A DNA stretch of 64,000 bases, from the NCBI RefSeq assembly GCF_900445235.1, contig NZ_UFSM01000001.1:1296501-1360500 (forward strand), in the 5' to 3' direction. The translations under genes and the position numbers were made by a program. The notes below the pieces were generated by a model that searched no databases, was not told the DNA's origin, and was given only the letters and a program-made list of their open reading frames with translations. This document shows positions 18,168 through 26,178 of the stretch, piece after piece. Positions within the stretch are counted from its first letter, which is position 1. Each line of letters starts with the position of its first letter. The stretch is from Aminobacter aminovorans (GTDB lineage Bacteria > Pseudomonadota > Alphaproteobacteria > Rhizobiales > Rhizobiaceae).

Positions 18168-18224
18168 GGGGAGAAGGGGAATAGGGGAATAGGGGAATAG
18201 TGCAGTAAGACAGTAAGACAGCAA
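18168..18224. repeat. Tandem microrepeats (GGGGAATA and CAGTAAGA units)
   Basis: Three consecutive 8-bp GGGGAATA units are followed by three consecutive 8-bp units of the CAGTAAGA/CAGCAAGA type. They lie upstream of the alpha/beta hydrolase, between it and the TPR gene. The CTTACTCCCT text near 18260 resembles the opposite arm of the repeat at 17038-17099. Confidence 0.75.
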
Positions 18225-18271
18225 GAGAACGAGGGGCAATCGGCGACGTTGACCTACTCGCTTACTCCCTC

Positions 18272-18853
18272 TCAAATCCCTTCGCCGGCAAGTTCTTCCG
18301 ACAGCCGCGACACCTCGTTCTGGGCGTTGCGCAGCATCGGATAGATGACCAGCACGCGCTGCCAGGCCTGCAGTGCCAGCTCGTTATGGTTGGTGTTGGC
18401 CATGATCTGGGCCATGCCGGAGAGGGCGCCGAAATGGCGCGGCTCGAGCTCCAGCGTGCGTTCGATGTCGGTCATCGACTTGCGGAAGTTGCCCATCATG
18501 AAATGCACAGTGGCGCGGCGGTTCCAGCCTTCGGCATATTGGGGCTGCAGCGTCACGACCTGGTCGAGGAAATCGAGGGCAACGTCGAACTTCTTGGCTT
18601 CCAGCGCCTGTTGCGCCCACAGCATCATCAGGTCGACGGAGGCGCTGCCAGACCTGTACCAGGCCTCCCAGATCCGGTTGGCGAGGCGTTCCGCGGCCTT
18701 TTCGTTACGCTCGCGCTTGAGGTCGGAAAACAGCGAATCGAGCTGGGTGTCCGCCTTGGCGATGACGGTATCGCCGCTCGTCTGGGCAAACGCCTGGAGC
18801 GGCAGCGGCGTTGCCGCGATGGTCAGGACAAAAAAGGCAAAAACGCTCCGCAT
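18272..18853 (-). CDS. Tetratricopeptide repeat protein, exported
   Basis: The 193-residue protein has a signal peptide (cleavage near LQAFAQ, residues 19-24), a charged helical segment (LFSDLKRERNEKAAERLANRIWEAW) and about three TPR units at 80-180 (KFDVALDFLDQVVTLQPQYAEGWNRRATVHF and FRKSMTDIERTLELEPRHFGALSGMAQI). It is probably a periplasmic scaffold protein with unknown partners. It lies just downstream of rpmJ on the same strand. Confidence 0.88.
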   Translation of the reverse strand: MRSVFAFFVLTIAATPLPLQAFAQTSGDTVIAKADTQLDSLFSDLKRERNEKAAERLANRIWEAWYRSGSASVDLMMLWAQQALEAKKFDVALDFLDQVVTLQPQYAEGWNRRATVHFMMGNFRKSMTDIERTLELEPRHFGALSGMAQIMANTNHNELALQAWQRVLVIYPMLRNAQNEVSRLSEELAGEGI

Positions 18854-18932
18854 GCGGAAATTCTAGACCCCCGCATGGGAACGTCAAACTGAAATTGCCG
18901 TGATGCGTCGGCCGCAAGCGGCCGGACGGGCA

Positions 18933-19058
18933 TCAGCCCTGGCGGGCCTTGTAGCGCGGCGCAGTCTTGTTGATGATGTAGATGCGGCCCTTGCGACGAA
19001 CCAGCTGGCAGTCACGGTGGCGGCCCTTGAGCGCCTTGAGCGAATTCTTGATCTTCAT
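18933..19058 (-). CDS. rpmJ: 50S ribosomal protein bL36
   Basis: The 41-residue protein [20 protein letters not shown] continues with [21 protein letters not shown]. It is the zinc-free type of bL36, with a single Cys in place of the CCCH zinc ligands. The length and sequence are typical of rhizobia. It was found by direct translation between the TPR and LprI-like genes; the TPR start is 80 bp downstream. Confidence 0.95.
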   Translation of the reverse strand: MKIKNSLKALKGRHRDCQLVRRKGRIYIINKTAPRYKARQG

Positions 19059-19301
19059 GTCACTAACCCGTCAGATGGGGCCCATCTTCCGGGCCGAAAC
19101 CAAAAGCGCGCCCAATGTGCGCGCCCAATTTGTGTGAGTGGCTCTTAGACGAGGAGTCTTGGCCAGTCAACCGCGCGAGCGCGTCGCACGGCGGATTGAT
19201 CGGCTTTTTTGCCGGCAATGGTCGTGGCCGTGCCGGGACGGGGACTTGCCAGTGGACAGCCTCGCTGGAATCCTCCCGCTCGTCAGACAACGGAGAGGCA
19301 G

Positions 19302-19709
19302 ATGCGGCATTCGATTCTCTTGATCTCAATGGCCGGCGTTATGGTGGCATCGGTGGCGTCGGCCGAGGAGTGCGACCGCAACGACCAGACCCAGACGGGC
19401 ATGAACATCTGTGCGGCTGCCGACTACGCGGCGTCAGACGCCAAACTCAATGCTGCTTATGGCGCTATCATGAAGCGGCTGTCCGACAACGCCGAGGCGC
19501 GCAAGAAGCTGCAGGATTCGCAGCGCGCCTGGATCGCCTTCCGCGACGCTGAATGCAAGTTCGCCTCCTCCGGCGTCGAAGGCGGGTCGACCTATCCGAT
19601 GATCCATTCCGGCTGCCTGCAGGGACTGACCGACGCGCGTGTGACGCAACTCGGCAGCTACCTCAAATGCGAGGAAGGCGACCTGAGCTGTCCCGTACCG
19701 GGCCAGTAG
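19302..19709 (+). CDS. LprI-like lysozyme inhibitor family protein (DUF1311), secreted
   Basis: The 135-residue protein has a signal peptide (cleavage near VASAEE) and a DUF1311/LprI domain with paired cysteines: ECDRNDQTQTGMNICAAADY, then KKLQDSQRAWIAFRDAECKFA and HSGCLQGLTDARVTQL. Family members include lysozyme inhibitors of the envelope; inhibition here is inferred. GGAGAGGC precedes the ATG at 19302. Confidence 0.88.
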   Translation: MRHSILLISMAGVMVASVASAEECDRNDQTQTGMNICAAADYAASDAKLNAAYGAIMKRLSDNAEARKKLQDSQRAWIAFRDAECKFASSGVEGGSTYPMIHSGCLQGLTDARVTQLGSYLKCEEGDLSCPVPGQ

Positions 19710-19737
19710 GCCGGCAGTCCGCGGCAGAGGTCTCGTC

Positions 19738-20079
19738 TCAGGCGTATTCCGCTTTGTTCTTGCGATCGCAGGGAAGGCCGAACTGCGCGCCCCAGCGACA
19801 TAGTGATTCTGCTGCCGCGTTGAGGGCTGCGCCGCGTTCGGTGAGCGAATAGACCACCTTGGCTGGCGTCTCCGAATAGACTCTCCGATCGACGAGCCCA
19901 TCGGCCTCCAGTTCGCGCAATTGCTGCGCCAGCATCTTTTCGCTGATCCCGGGAATCGACTGCCTCAACCGGCCGAACCGGCGTGATGCCGTTCCGAGCT
20001 GGCAAAGAATGTCTATCTTCCATTTGCCTTCGGTCATCCTGACAGCCGCTACAAAGCCATTGTCCGCCGTCTTGTCCAT
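19738..20079 (-). CDS. HxlR family winged-helix transcriptional regulator
   Basis: The 113-residue protein has the HxlR core: VRMTEGKWKIDILCQLGTASRRFGRLRQSIPGISEKMLAQQLRELEADGLVDR and VVYSLTERGAAL. Two cysteines (at ILCQL and SLCRW) could sense electrophiles, as in some HxlR proteins. It is divergent from the imine-reductase-like gene with a 131-bp gap that contains repeat pairs and is probably its operator region. Confidence 0.9.
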   Translation of the reverse strand: MDKTADNGFVAAVRMTEGKWKIDILCQLGTASRRFGRLRQSIPGISEKMLAQQLRELEADGLVDRRVYSETPAKVVYSLTERGAALNAAAESLCRWGAQFGLPCDRKNKAEYA

Positions 20080-20108
20080 GCTTGCTCTCCTTACCGCGAG
20101 GTGACCAC

Positions 20109-20183
20109 TTACGCCCGGGTTCGTATTGTGTGCCGCCCATCTCACCATACCTCCACGACGTCGCGACAGACGTCGCGTCGTGG
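20109..20183. promoter_or_regulatory. Candidate HxlR operator region
   Basis: A TACG-N8-CGTA inverted repeat (about 20110-20125) is followed by CCACGACG at 20153-20160, complementary to 20176-20183, with a direct repeat GACGTCGCG at 20157-20165 and 20169-20177 (12-bp period). They lie in the divergent intergenic space between the HxlR gene and the oxidoreductase gene. The operator role is inferred from position. Confidence 0.5.
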
Positions 20184-20210
20184 CGCCGCCAGTTGATATG
20201 GAGAGTTGGA

Positions 20211-21095
20211 ATGAAGCGTTCAATCGCCGTTTTAGGAACCGGCCGCATGGGCTCCGCACTTGCCCGCGCCCTGCTTGCCGAGGGCCATCGCACGACGGTC
20301 TGGAACCGGACAAAGCAAAAGGCCGAGCCGCTCGCCTTGCTCGGCGCAACGGTTGCGTCTTCGGCGCTGGAAGCCGTGACTTCAGCTGAGATGATCATCG
20401 TCAACGTCAGCGACTATGCTGCCACTGCCGACATCCTGCATGACGAAGCCATCGCTTCCACCATTCGCGGCAAGCTGATCATCGAGCTGACGTCGGGAAC
20501 GCCACAGGGGGCGCGCGATGCCGCCGAGTGGTGTGGCAGGCACGGCGCCGGCTATCTCGATGGTGCGATCATGGCAACGCCTGACTTCATCGGCACCGAT
20601 GCGGGCACCATCCTGGTCTCGGGGCAGGGACAGGCCTTTCAGGACAACGAGGCCGTCTTTCGCGCGTTGGGCGGTAATGTCCAGCATGTCGGACAAGACC
20701 CTGGACGTGCCAATGCGCTTGATAGCGCTTTGCTGGCCTTGATGTGGGGCGCATTGTTCGGAGCGCTCAACGCCATTGCCGTGAGCCAGGCCGAAGGGAT
20801 CGATCTGGGCGAACTGGGTCGGCAGTGGACGGCGACAGCGCCCGTTGTCGAGGGGCTCGTCACTGACCTCATCAAGCGTACCGATGCCGGCCGTTTTGCC
20901 AGCGACGAGGAGACCCTTTCGTCGATTTCCATCCATCACAGTGCGTTCCGGCACCTCCTGGAACTCATGGATGCGCGTGGCATCGACCGCTCGGTGGTTG
21001 ACGGTTACGGCTTCATCTTCCAGCGGGCGATTGCAGCCGGCCAGTTGCATGGAGATTTCGCGGCGTTATCGCAGTTCATGGGCAAGGCCGCCTGA
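20211..21095 (+). CDS. NAD(P)-binding 6-phosphogluconate dehydrogenase/imine reductase-like oxidoreductase
   Basis: The 294-residue protein has a Rossmann fold GTGRMGSALARALLAEGH (residues 8-25), NRTKQKAE for NADP phosphate, IIVNVSDYAAT, IIELTSGTPQGARDAAEW and an all-helical C-terminal domain (LLALMWGALFGALNAIAVSQAEG). The pattern fits the beta-hydroxyacid dehydrogenase/imine reductase group. It is divergently paired with HxlR, which probably induces it, and followed by an NTF2-like gene. Confidence 0.85.
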   Translation: MKRSIAVLGTGRMGSALARALLAEGHRTTVWNRTKQKAEPLALLGATVASSALEAVTSAEMIIVNVSDYAATADILHDEAIASTIRGKLIIELTSGTPQGARDAAEWCGRHGAGYLDGAIMATPDFIGTDAGTILVSGQGQAFQDNEAVFRALGGNVQHVGQDPGRANALDSALLALMWGALFGALNAIAVSQAEGIDLGELGRQWTATAPVVEGLVTDLIKRTDAGRFASDEETLSSISIHHSAFRHLLELMDARGIDRSVVDGYGFIFQRAIAAGQLHGDFAALSQFMGKAA

Positions 21096-21168
21096 GAGCC
21101 GCGGCAACGAGGAGGCTGGCCACCTTGTAGGCCAGCCTCATGCCAATGCTTGATATGAAGGAAACGGA

Positions 21169-21540
21169 ATGTCTCTGACGCTTCTCGTCGACACCTATTG
21201 CGCTGCCTGGTCCACGGAGAACGCCGGGCAGCGGCGAGCCCTGCTGCTTTCGGTGTGGAGCGAGGGTGCAACCTACACCGACCCCTCGGTCCATGCCGAA
21301 GGCGTGGAAGAGCTGCTTGCGCATATCGCGGGAACTCAGGCTAGGCACCCCGGAGCCCGTATACTGCGCACAAGCGAGGTGGATGTTCATCATGGCGTCG
21401 CGCGCTTCGCGTGGCAGTTCGTTATGCCCGATGGATCATTGCCGCCCGAGGGCCTCGACATCGCCTTTGTCGATGCCGACCAGAAACGCATAATGCGCAT
21501 CATCGGCTTCTTCGGTTCGCTGCAAAGGCCTGCTGCGTGA
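21169..21540 (+). CDS. SnoaL/NTF2-like fold protein
   Basis: The 123-residue protein has the cone-fold pattern of nuclear-transport-factor-2-like proteins: LLVDTYCAAWSTEN, LSVWSEGATYTDPSVHAEGVEELLAHI, VDVHHGVARFAWQFV and AFVDADQKRIMRIIGFFG. It starts 73 bp after the oxidoreductase on the same strand and is probably cotranscribed under HxlR control. The catalytic role is unknown. Confidence 0.85.
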   Translation: MSLTLLVDTYCAAWSTENAGQRRALLLSVWSEGATYTDPSVHAEGVEELLAHIAGTQARHPGARILRTSEVDVHHGVARFAWQFVMPDGSLPPEGLDIAFVDADQKRIMRIIGFFGSLQRPAA

Positions 21541-21604
21541 GTTTGGCAGCAAGGCGAGCCGGCGCAGCCACAGGTGCAGTCAGCCCATTGCTGGCGGCTG
21601 TCTT

Positions 21605-22687
21605 TTAGCGGCGTGGCAACAGCCGGGTGAAATGGCCCATCTTGCGGCCGGGGCGGGCCTCGGCCTTGCCGTAGAGATGCACGGCGACATCCGGCTCGCC
21701 GAGCAGCGCCGGGACCTTGTCGATATCGTCGCCGATCAGGTTTTCCATGACACAGTCGGAGTGGCGGTTGGCGTCGCCGAGCGGCAGGCCGGCGACGGCG
21801 CGGATGTGCTGCTCGAACTGCGAGACCACACAGGCCGCCTCGGTCCAGTGGCCTGAATTGTGTACCCGCGGCGCTATCTCGTTCACCAGCAGCGAGCCGT
21901 CGGCAAGGACAAAGAACTCGACGCCGATGACGCCGACATAATCGAGTGCCGTGAGAATCTTGCGTGCCGCGTCGCGTGCTGCCATGGCAGTTTCGCTGCC
22001 GATCGTGGCCGGCACCGTCGAGGTCGCCAGAATACCGTTGCGGTGCACGTTTTCAGCCGGATCGAAGACGGCGATGCTGCCATCGGTGCCGCGCGCCGCG
22101 ATGATCGAGATTTCGCGTTCGAAGGCGACGAAGGATTCGAGCACCAGCGGCACATTGCCGAGCGAGGCGCAGGCGCCGTCGAAGCCGCCTGTCGTCATGT
22201 TGCGGAAGACCATCTGGCCCTTGCCGTCATAACCCATACGGCAGGTCTTCAGCACGCCGCTGCAGTCGAAGGCCTTCAGCGCCTCCGCCAGCTCGGCATC
22301 GTTGTCTACAGGCCGGAAGCCGGCTGTGGATATCCCGATCCCGTTGAGGAAGGTCTTTTCGACGAGGCGGTCCTGGGCAACCTCGAGGGCGCGTGCCGGC
22401 GGGTAGACCGCGATCGTGCGGCCCAGCCGTTCGGCAGCGACAACCGGCACGTTTTCGAATTCATAGGTGACGACGGCACTGGCGCGCGCCAGCCCGTCGA
22501 GGGCCGCGGGGTCGTCATAGGCAGCAACGATCTGGCGGTTGGCGACCTGGGCTGCCGGGCAGTCTGCCTGCGGCTCCAGAACGACCGTCTGGTAGCCGAG
22601 GCGAGCCGCTGCCATGGCCAGCATGCGGCCGAGCTGGCCGCCGCCGATGATGCCGATGGTGGCGCCGAGGGGAAGGGGCGCGCTCAC
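21605..22687 (-). CDS. purK: 5-(carboxyamino)imidazole ribonucleotide synthase
   Basis: The 360-residue ATP-grasp enzyme of purine synthesis joins AIR and bicarbonate to give N5-CAIR. Visible text: [99 protein letters not shown] and [15 protein letters not shown]. It overlaps purE by 4 bp and acts directly before it. Confidence 0.97.
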   Translation of the reverse strand: MSAPLPLGATIGIIGGGQLGRMLAMAAARLGYQTVVLEPQADCPAAQVANRQIVAAYDDPAALDGLARASAVVTYEFENVPVVAAERLGRTIAVYPPARALEVAQDRLVEKTFLNGIGISTAGFRPVDNDAELAEALKAFDCSGVLKTCRMGYDGKGQMVFRNMTTGGFDGACASLGNVPLVLESFVAFEREISIIAARGTDGSIAVFDPAENVHRNGILATSTVPATIGSETAMAARDAARKILTALDYVGVIGVEFFVLADGSLLVNEIAPRVHNSGHWTEAACVVSQFEQHIRAVAGLPLGDANRHSDCVMENLIGDDIDKVPALLGEPDVAVHLYGKAEARPGRKMGHFTRLLPRR

Positions 22688-23181
22688 GCGTCGTCCGTCG
22701 GCTGTTCAGCGACCCGTGCGGTCTGGGCAGCGCGCCATTCGTCGAGCCTTGCGGCGAGCGCGTCGTCGGACAGGGCAAGCACGGCCGCGGCAAGCAGTGC
22801 AGCGTTGGCGGCACCGGCCTTGCCGATGGCAAGCGTGCCGACGGGGATGCCGGCCGGCATCTGGACGATGGAAAGCAGCGAATCCTGGCCCGACAAGGCC
22901 TTCGATTCGACCGGCACGCCGAACACCGGCAGAGAGGTCATGGCTGCAGTCATGCCGGGAAGATGGGCCGCACCGCCGGCGCCGGCGATGATGACGCGGA
23001 AGCCTGCTGCCTTGGCGCCCTTGGCGAAGTCGTAAAGACGGTCGGGTGTGCGGTGGGCCGAGACGATGCGTGCCTCAAAGGCGATGCCAAGCACTTCGAG
23101 CAATTCGGCGGCATGGCGCATGGTCGCCCAGTCAGACTGGCTCCCCATGATGATGGCGACGTCGACCCTGTCTTTGCTCAC
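22684..23181 (-). CDS. purE: 5-(carboxyamino)imidazole ribonucleotide mutase
   Basis: The 165-residue protein carries [56 protein letters not shown] and [22 protein letters not shown], all PurE signatures. It isomerises N5-CAIR to CAIR. A GTG start at 23181 was chosen because AGGGG lies eight bases upstream; another GTG at 23190 is too close to that site. It is the first gene of purEK. Confidence 0.96.
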   Translation of the reverse strand: MSKDRVDVAIIMGSQSDWATMRHAAELLEVLGIAFEARIVSAHRTPDRLYDFAKGAKAAGFRVIIAGAGGAAHLPGMTAAMTSLPVFGVPVESKALSGQDSLLSIVQMPAGIPVGTLAIGKAGAANAALLAAAVLALSDDALAARLDEWRAAQTARVAEQPTDDA

Positions 23182-23264
23182 GCGCGGCACCCCTGCTTGA
23201 TCAGCCTGCGTTAACCGAAATGCGCTGCCATCGCAACCAAAGGCCGGCCGAAAATGGCGGTTTC

Positions 23265-23468
23265 TCAGGCGATGATGTCGGGGATGATGCGGTCTTCGAT
23301 CTGGCTGATCTTGTCCTTGAGGACCAGCTTCTTCTTCTTCATCCGCTGGATCTGCAACGTATCGCAGCCCATCGCGATCATCGCGTTGATTGCGGCATCG
23401 AAATCCGCATGGTCCTGCTTCAAGCGTGCAAACTCGAGACGAATCTCGGCTTGTTCCTGTTCCGACAT
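23265..23468 (-). CDS. YdcH family DUF465 protein
   Basis: The 67-residue helical protein reads [20 protein letters not shown] followed by [20 protein letters not shown], the small coiled-coil DUF465 pattern. The function is unknown. It lies 83 bp upstream of purE on the same strand, a frequent arrangement in rhizobia. Confidence 0.88.
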   Translation of the reverse strand: MSEQEQAEIRLEFARLKQDHADFDAAINAMIAMGCDTLQIQRMKKKKLVLKDKISQIEDRIIPDIIA

Positions 23469-23706
23469 GTCTACCGTCTGCAAACTCACTGGCGCACCCG
23501 GGGCGCTCCTAAGGCGGGGTCGGCGACTCCTTGTCACCGGCGCGAAGCCCTTATCACATTTCACGCTGTCAGGAAATGCTACCACACTTTATTCGACATC
23601 GCCGACGGGGGATGGCAGACTGTCATGGTTCCGTCACAGAGCACTGTCTGCGGTGGGCAGGGCTGTGCCCGGAGCATCGAGGAAACCATGAAAGGGAGAA
23701 CCAATC

Positions 23707-23886
23707 ATGTCTCTTGCTTCCCATCTTGAAGAACTTCAGCGCAAACATGGTGACGTCGAGCGCCAGCTCGGCGAAGCAATGAATCATCCATCCATGGACG
23801 ACCTGCAAATCGTAGCGCTGAAGCGTCGCAAGCTGGCTCTCAAGGACGAGATTGAAAAGCTGAAAGGTGACCCGACGCAGCACTAG
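23707..23886 (+). CDS. Second YdcH-like DUF465 small protein
   Basis: The 59-residue helical protein begins MSLASHLEELQRKHGDVERQ and ends with LKRRKLALKDEIEKLKGDPT, a DUF465 pattern like its divergent neighbour at 23265. AAGGGAGA lies upstream. The pair are probably ancient paralogues; both look like short antiparallel coiled coils. Confidence 0.85.
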   Translation: MSLASHLEELQRKHGDVERQLGEAMNHPSMDDLQIVALKRRKLALKDEIEKLKGDPTQH

Positions 23887-23939
23887 GCTCAGGCACGAGG
23901 TCTCCAGCAAGGCCCTGATTTTCGGCAAGGGCCCGACAG

Positions 23940-23966
23940 CCGGCGGCGAAGCAACATCGCCGCCGG
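23940..23966 (+). terminator. GC-rich hairpin after the DUF465 gene
   Basis: CCGGCGGCGA (23940-23949) pairs perfectly with 23957-23966 over a 7-base loop, 54 bp after the stop. There is no T-run, so termination is uncertain. The rest of the ~300-bp gap to the ArsR gene shows no feature. Confidence 0.45.
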
Positions 23967-24184
23967 ATCAGGGTGATATTTATCAGCCAAATCATCGCAC
24001 CGGAACAGCGCATCCGCAGCGCGATGCTCGTGCATATTGGCGGTTGAGCCGCCGATATGGCGCTTCCGCTAGGCCATTGCCGTGATCAGCCACATCCTTG
24101 GCACGTCGCGTTATTGCCTGGCATAGGACTGGCGCATCCATCCTCCTGGGCATGACCGCCTCCGAGGCGGCACCGGACAAAGCC

Positions 24185-24448
24185 TCAGGCGTCCCAGAAC
24201 TGATCCAGCCAGATGTTGAGCTTGCGGAAGCCGGCAACGCTGACCGCATAGACGCGGCGCGTGCCTTCGGCGCGGGCGCTGACAAGGCCGGCGTCGAGCA
24301 AAACCTTGAGGTGTTGTGACACCGCCGGGCGTGAAACCGGCAGGCCTGCGGCAAGTTCGCTGACGGTCTTGGGGCCACGCCGCAATTCTTCCAGCAGATG
24401 GCGCCGGTTGGCATCCGATATGGCGAGGAACGGCGCGTCAGTTGTCAT
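24185..24448 (-). CDS. ArsR family transcriptional regulator
   Basis: The 87-residue winged-helix protein carries SDANRRHLLEELRRGPKTVSELAAGLPVSRPAVSQHLKVLLDAGLVSARAEGTRRVY. No metal-binding cysteine motif is visible, so it belongs to the metal-independent group. The start at 24448 (MTTDAPFL) fits the family. It stands alone upstream of no obvious target; the MFS gene stop lies 84 bp behind its start. Confidence 0.9.
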   Translation of the reverse strand: MTTDAPFLAISDANRRHLLEELRRGPKTVSELAAGLPVSRPAVSQHLKVLLDAGLVSARAEGTRRVYAVSVAGFRKLNIWLDQFWDA

Positions 24449-24532
24449 GGCCCATTTGTGCCGCAACATCGGCGAAATCTCAACTACCGGTCGCAATCGC
24501 CGTGCCGGCGTCTCGTCGCACCACCTTGCCTG

Positions 24533-25774
24533 TCAGGCGGCGTCCTCGTGCCTGGGGTCGAGGCGCAGCGATTCCGGCGTCGCGCTGCGGTCCGCCGGCT
24601 GGGTCTTGAAGGCCTCGCGATCCTTGATCGGCACCGGCGCACGCCGCTTGATGCGCAGTGCGGTGTAGCCGGCCAGCGTGAAATGCGCGGCAGCTGTCGC
24701 GAGGAACAGCGCTTCCGGCCGCATGTAGTCCATCAGGCCGGCGCCAAGCAGTGGCCCGACCATGGTGCCGAAGCCGTAGAGCAGCAGCAGCCCGCCCGAA
24801 ACCTTGACGAAATCCTCAGGCTTGGCGTGGTCGTTGGCATGCGCCACCGCCAGCGAATAAAGCGTGTAGGCAAAGGCGCCGTAGCAGGCGGTCATGGCGA
24901 TGACGAAGACGCCGGAGCGCGGCGCCACCAGGAAGATCAGAACGGCGGCGACCGCCGAAGCGAGCGAGGCGCCGATCAGCACATAGCGGCGGTCGGTGCG
25001 GTCGGAGACCTTGCCGATCGGGATCTGCAGTGCGGCACCGGCGACGACCACGAGGCTCATCATCAGCGCGATCTCGGGCGTCGAGATGCCGACGCGCGCG
25101 CCATAGACCGCGCCAAGCGTGCCCCAGTCGCCATTGGCGACGCCGATGAGGAAGCAGGCGACCGAGGCGACCGGGGAGTTTGCGTAGAGGCCCTTGATGT
25201 CGAGCGAGACGTCCTGCAGCGGCTTGGGGTGGGCGGCACTCGAAACCGCAGTCGGGATCAGCGACAGGCAAAACAGGATGCCTGTCACCATGAACAGCGA
25301 GGCGCTGGTGACGTCACCGCCGGCGACCATCATCTGGCCGGCCATGATCGAGGCGTAGGTGACCATCATGTAGAGGCCGAAGACGGTGCCGCGGTTTTCG
25401 TTGGTGGCGCGCTCGTTGAGCCAGCTTTCGATGACCATGAAGGCGCCGGCCATGGCGAAGCCGGTAAAGGCGCGCAGCGCGATCCAGACATATTCGTTGA
25501 CGATCAGACCCGTCAGCAGCGCGATGATCGCGGCCGATGCGGCGAAGGTGCCGAAGGCGCGGACATGGCCGGCGCGGCGGACGACCCGCGGGGCGAAGTA
25601 GCAACCGGCGACGAAGCCGCCGGCCCAGGCCGTGCCCATCAGGCCGAGTGCGGTGGTCGAAAAGCCTTCTTCCTGGCCGCGGAGGGGAAGCAGCAGGCCA
25701 TGCAGGCCCGATGCTGCGAGCAGGAAAGCTGTGCCGCGGAGCAACGACAGGATCGGCCGGTAGGTTGCGAGCAT
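24533..25774 (-). CDS. MFS transporter (YcaD-like)
   Basis: The 413-residue inner-membrane protein has about 12 hydrophobic segments. Its text (GLHGLLLPLRGQEEGFSTTALGLMGTAWAGGFVAGCYFAPRVVRRAGHVRAFG, FMVIESWLNERATNENRGTVFGLYMMVTY and IPIGKVSDRTDRRYVL) matches the YcaD-type major facilitator branch. The substrate is unknown. GGTGGGA precedes the ATG at 25774; upstream GTG codons are less likely starts. Confidence 0.9.
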   Translation of the reverse strand: MLATYRPILSLLRGTAFLLAASGLHGLLLPLRGQEEGFSTTALGLMGTAWAGGFVAGCYFAPRVVRRAGHVRAFGTFAASAAIIALLTGLIVNEYVWIALRAFTGFAMAGAFMVIESWLNERATNENRGTVFGLYMMVTYASIMAGQMMVAGGDVTSASLFMVTGILFCLSLIPTAVSSAAHPKPLQDVSLDIKGLYANSPVASVACFLIGVANGDWGTLGAVYGARVGISTPEIALMMSLVVVAGAALQIPIGKVSDRTDRRYVLIGASLASAVAAVLIFLVAPRSGVFVIAMTACYGAFAYTLYSLAVAHANDHAKPEDFVKVSGGLLLLYGFGTMVGPLLGAGLMDYMRPEALFLATAAAHFTLAGYTALRIKRRAPVPIKDREAFKTQPADRSATPESLRLDPRHEDAA

Positions 25775-25853
25775 CTGGTGTCCCACCACGAATCAATTAG
25801 GCACTGGCACCTGATGATAACCCGTTTGGGGCATATCGGTGGCGGCGCGCGTT

Positions 25854-26048
25854 TCAGCCGCGCTTGAACAGCGCCTCGGCGGCCGATTTGGTCGAGCCCT
25901 TGACGGAAAGCTCTGCCTCGAGCCGGCCGATCTCGGCGTGCAGGGCTGAGATGCGCTCGTTGAGCTCACCGACCGAAAGCAGCGACAGATCCTGGCCGAT
26001 CTCGTGGACCGGTTTCTTCTTGATCGGCTCGTCGTCGAACAGCGCCAT
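25854..26048 (-). CDS. DUF1192 family small protein
   Basis: The 64-residue protein reads MALFDDEPIKKKPVHEIGQD, then LSLLSVGELNERISALHAEIGRLEAEL, the rhizobial DUF1192 pattern with a short coiled coil. The function is unknown. It is divergent from the quinone oxidoreductase gene. Confidence 0.9.
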   Translation of the reverse strand: MALFDDEPIKKKPVHEIGQDLSLLSVGELNERISALHAEIGRLEAELSVKGSTKSAAEALFKRG

Positions 26049-26121
26049 CTCGCTCTCCTCCATCTCGGGCAGGCGTTTGCCTGATTTGCCAATCAGAATA
26101 CATAGTGCGGTCAAACACATG

Positions 26122-26151
26122 TAAAGTCCGGGGCATATAAAGTCCGGGGCA
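26122..26151. repeat. 14-bp direct repeat in a divergent promoter region
   Basis: TAAAGTCCGGGGCA occurs twice, at 26122-26135 and 26138-26151 (16-bp period), 28 bp before the quinone oxidoreductase start. The spacing could allow binding on one DNA face with offset, or it may be a simple duplication. Confidence 0.8.
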
Positions 26152-26178
26152 CACCGGACCAGCGGAGACCGAAAAGAC

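Noticed and set aside
24398..25867. 489-residue plus-strand open frame
   Set aside because: Antisense to the MFS transporter with Asp/Arg/His-rich nonsense composition.
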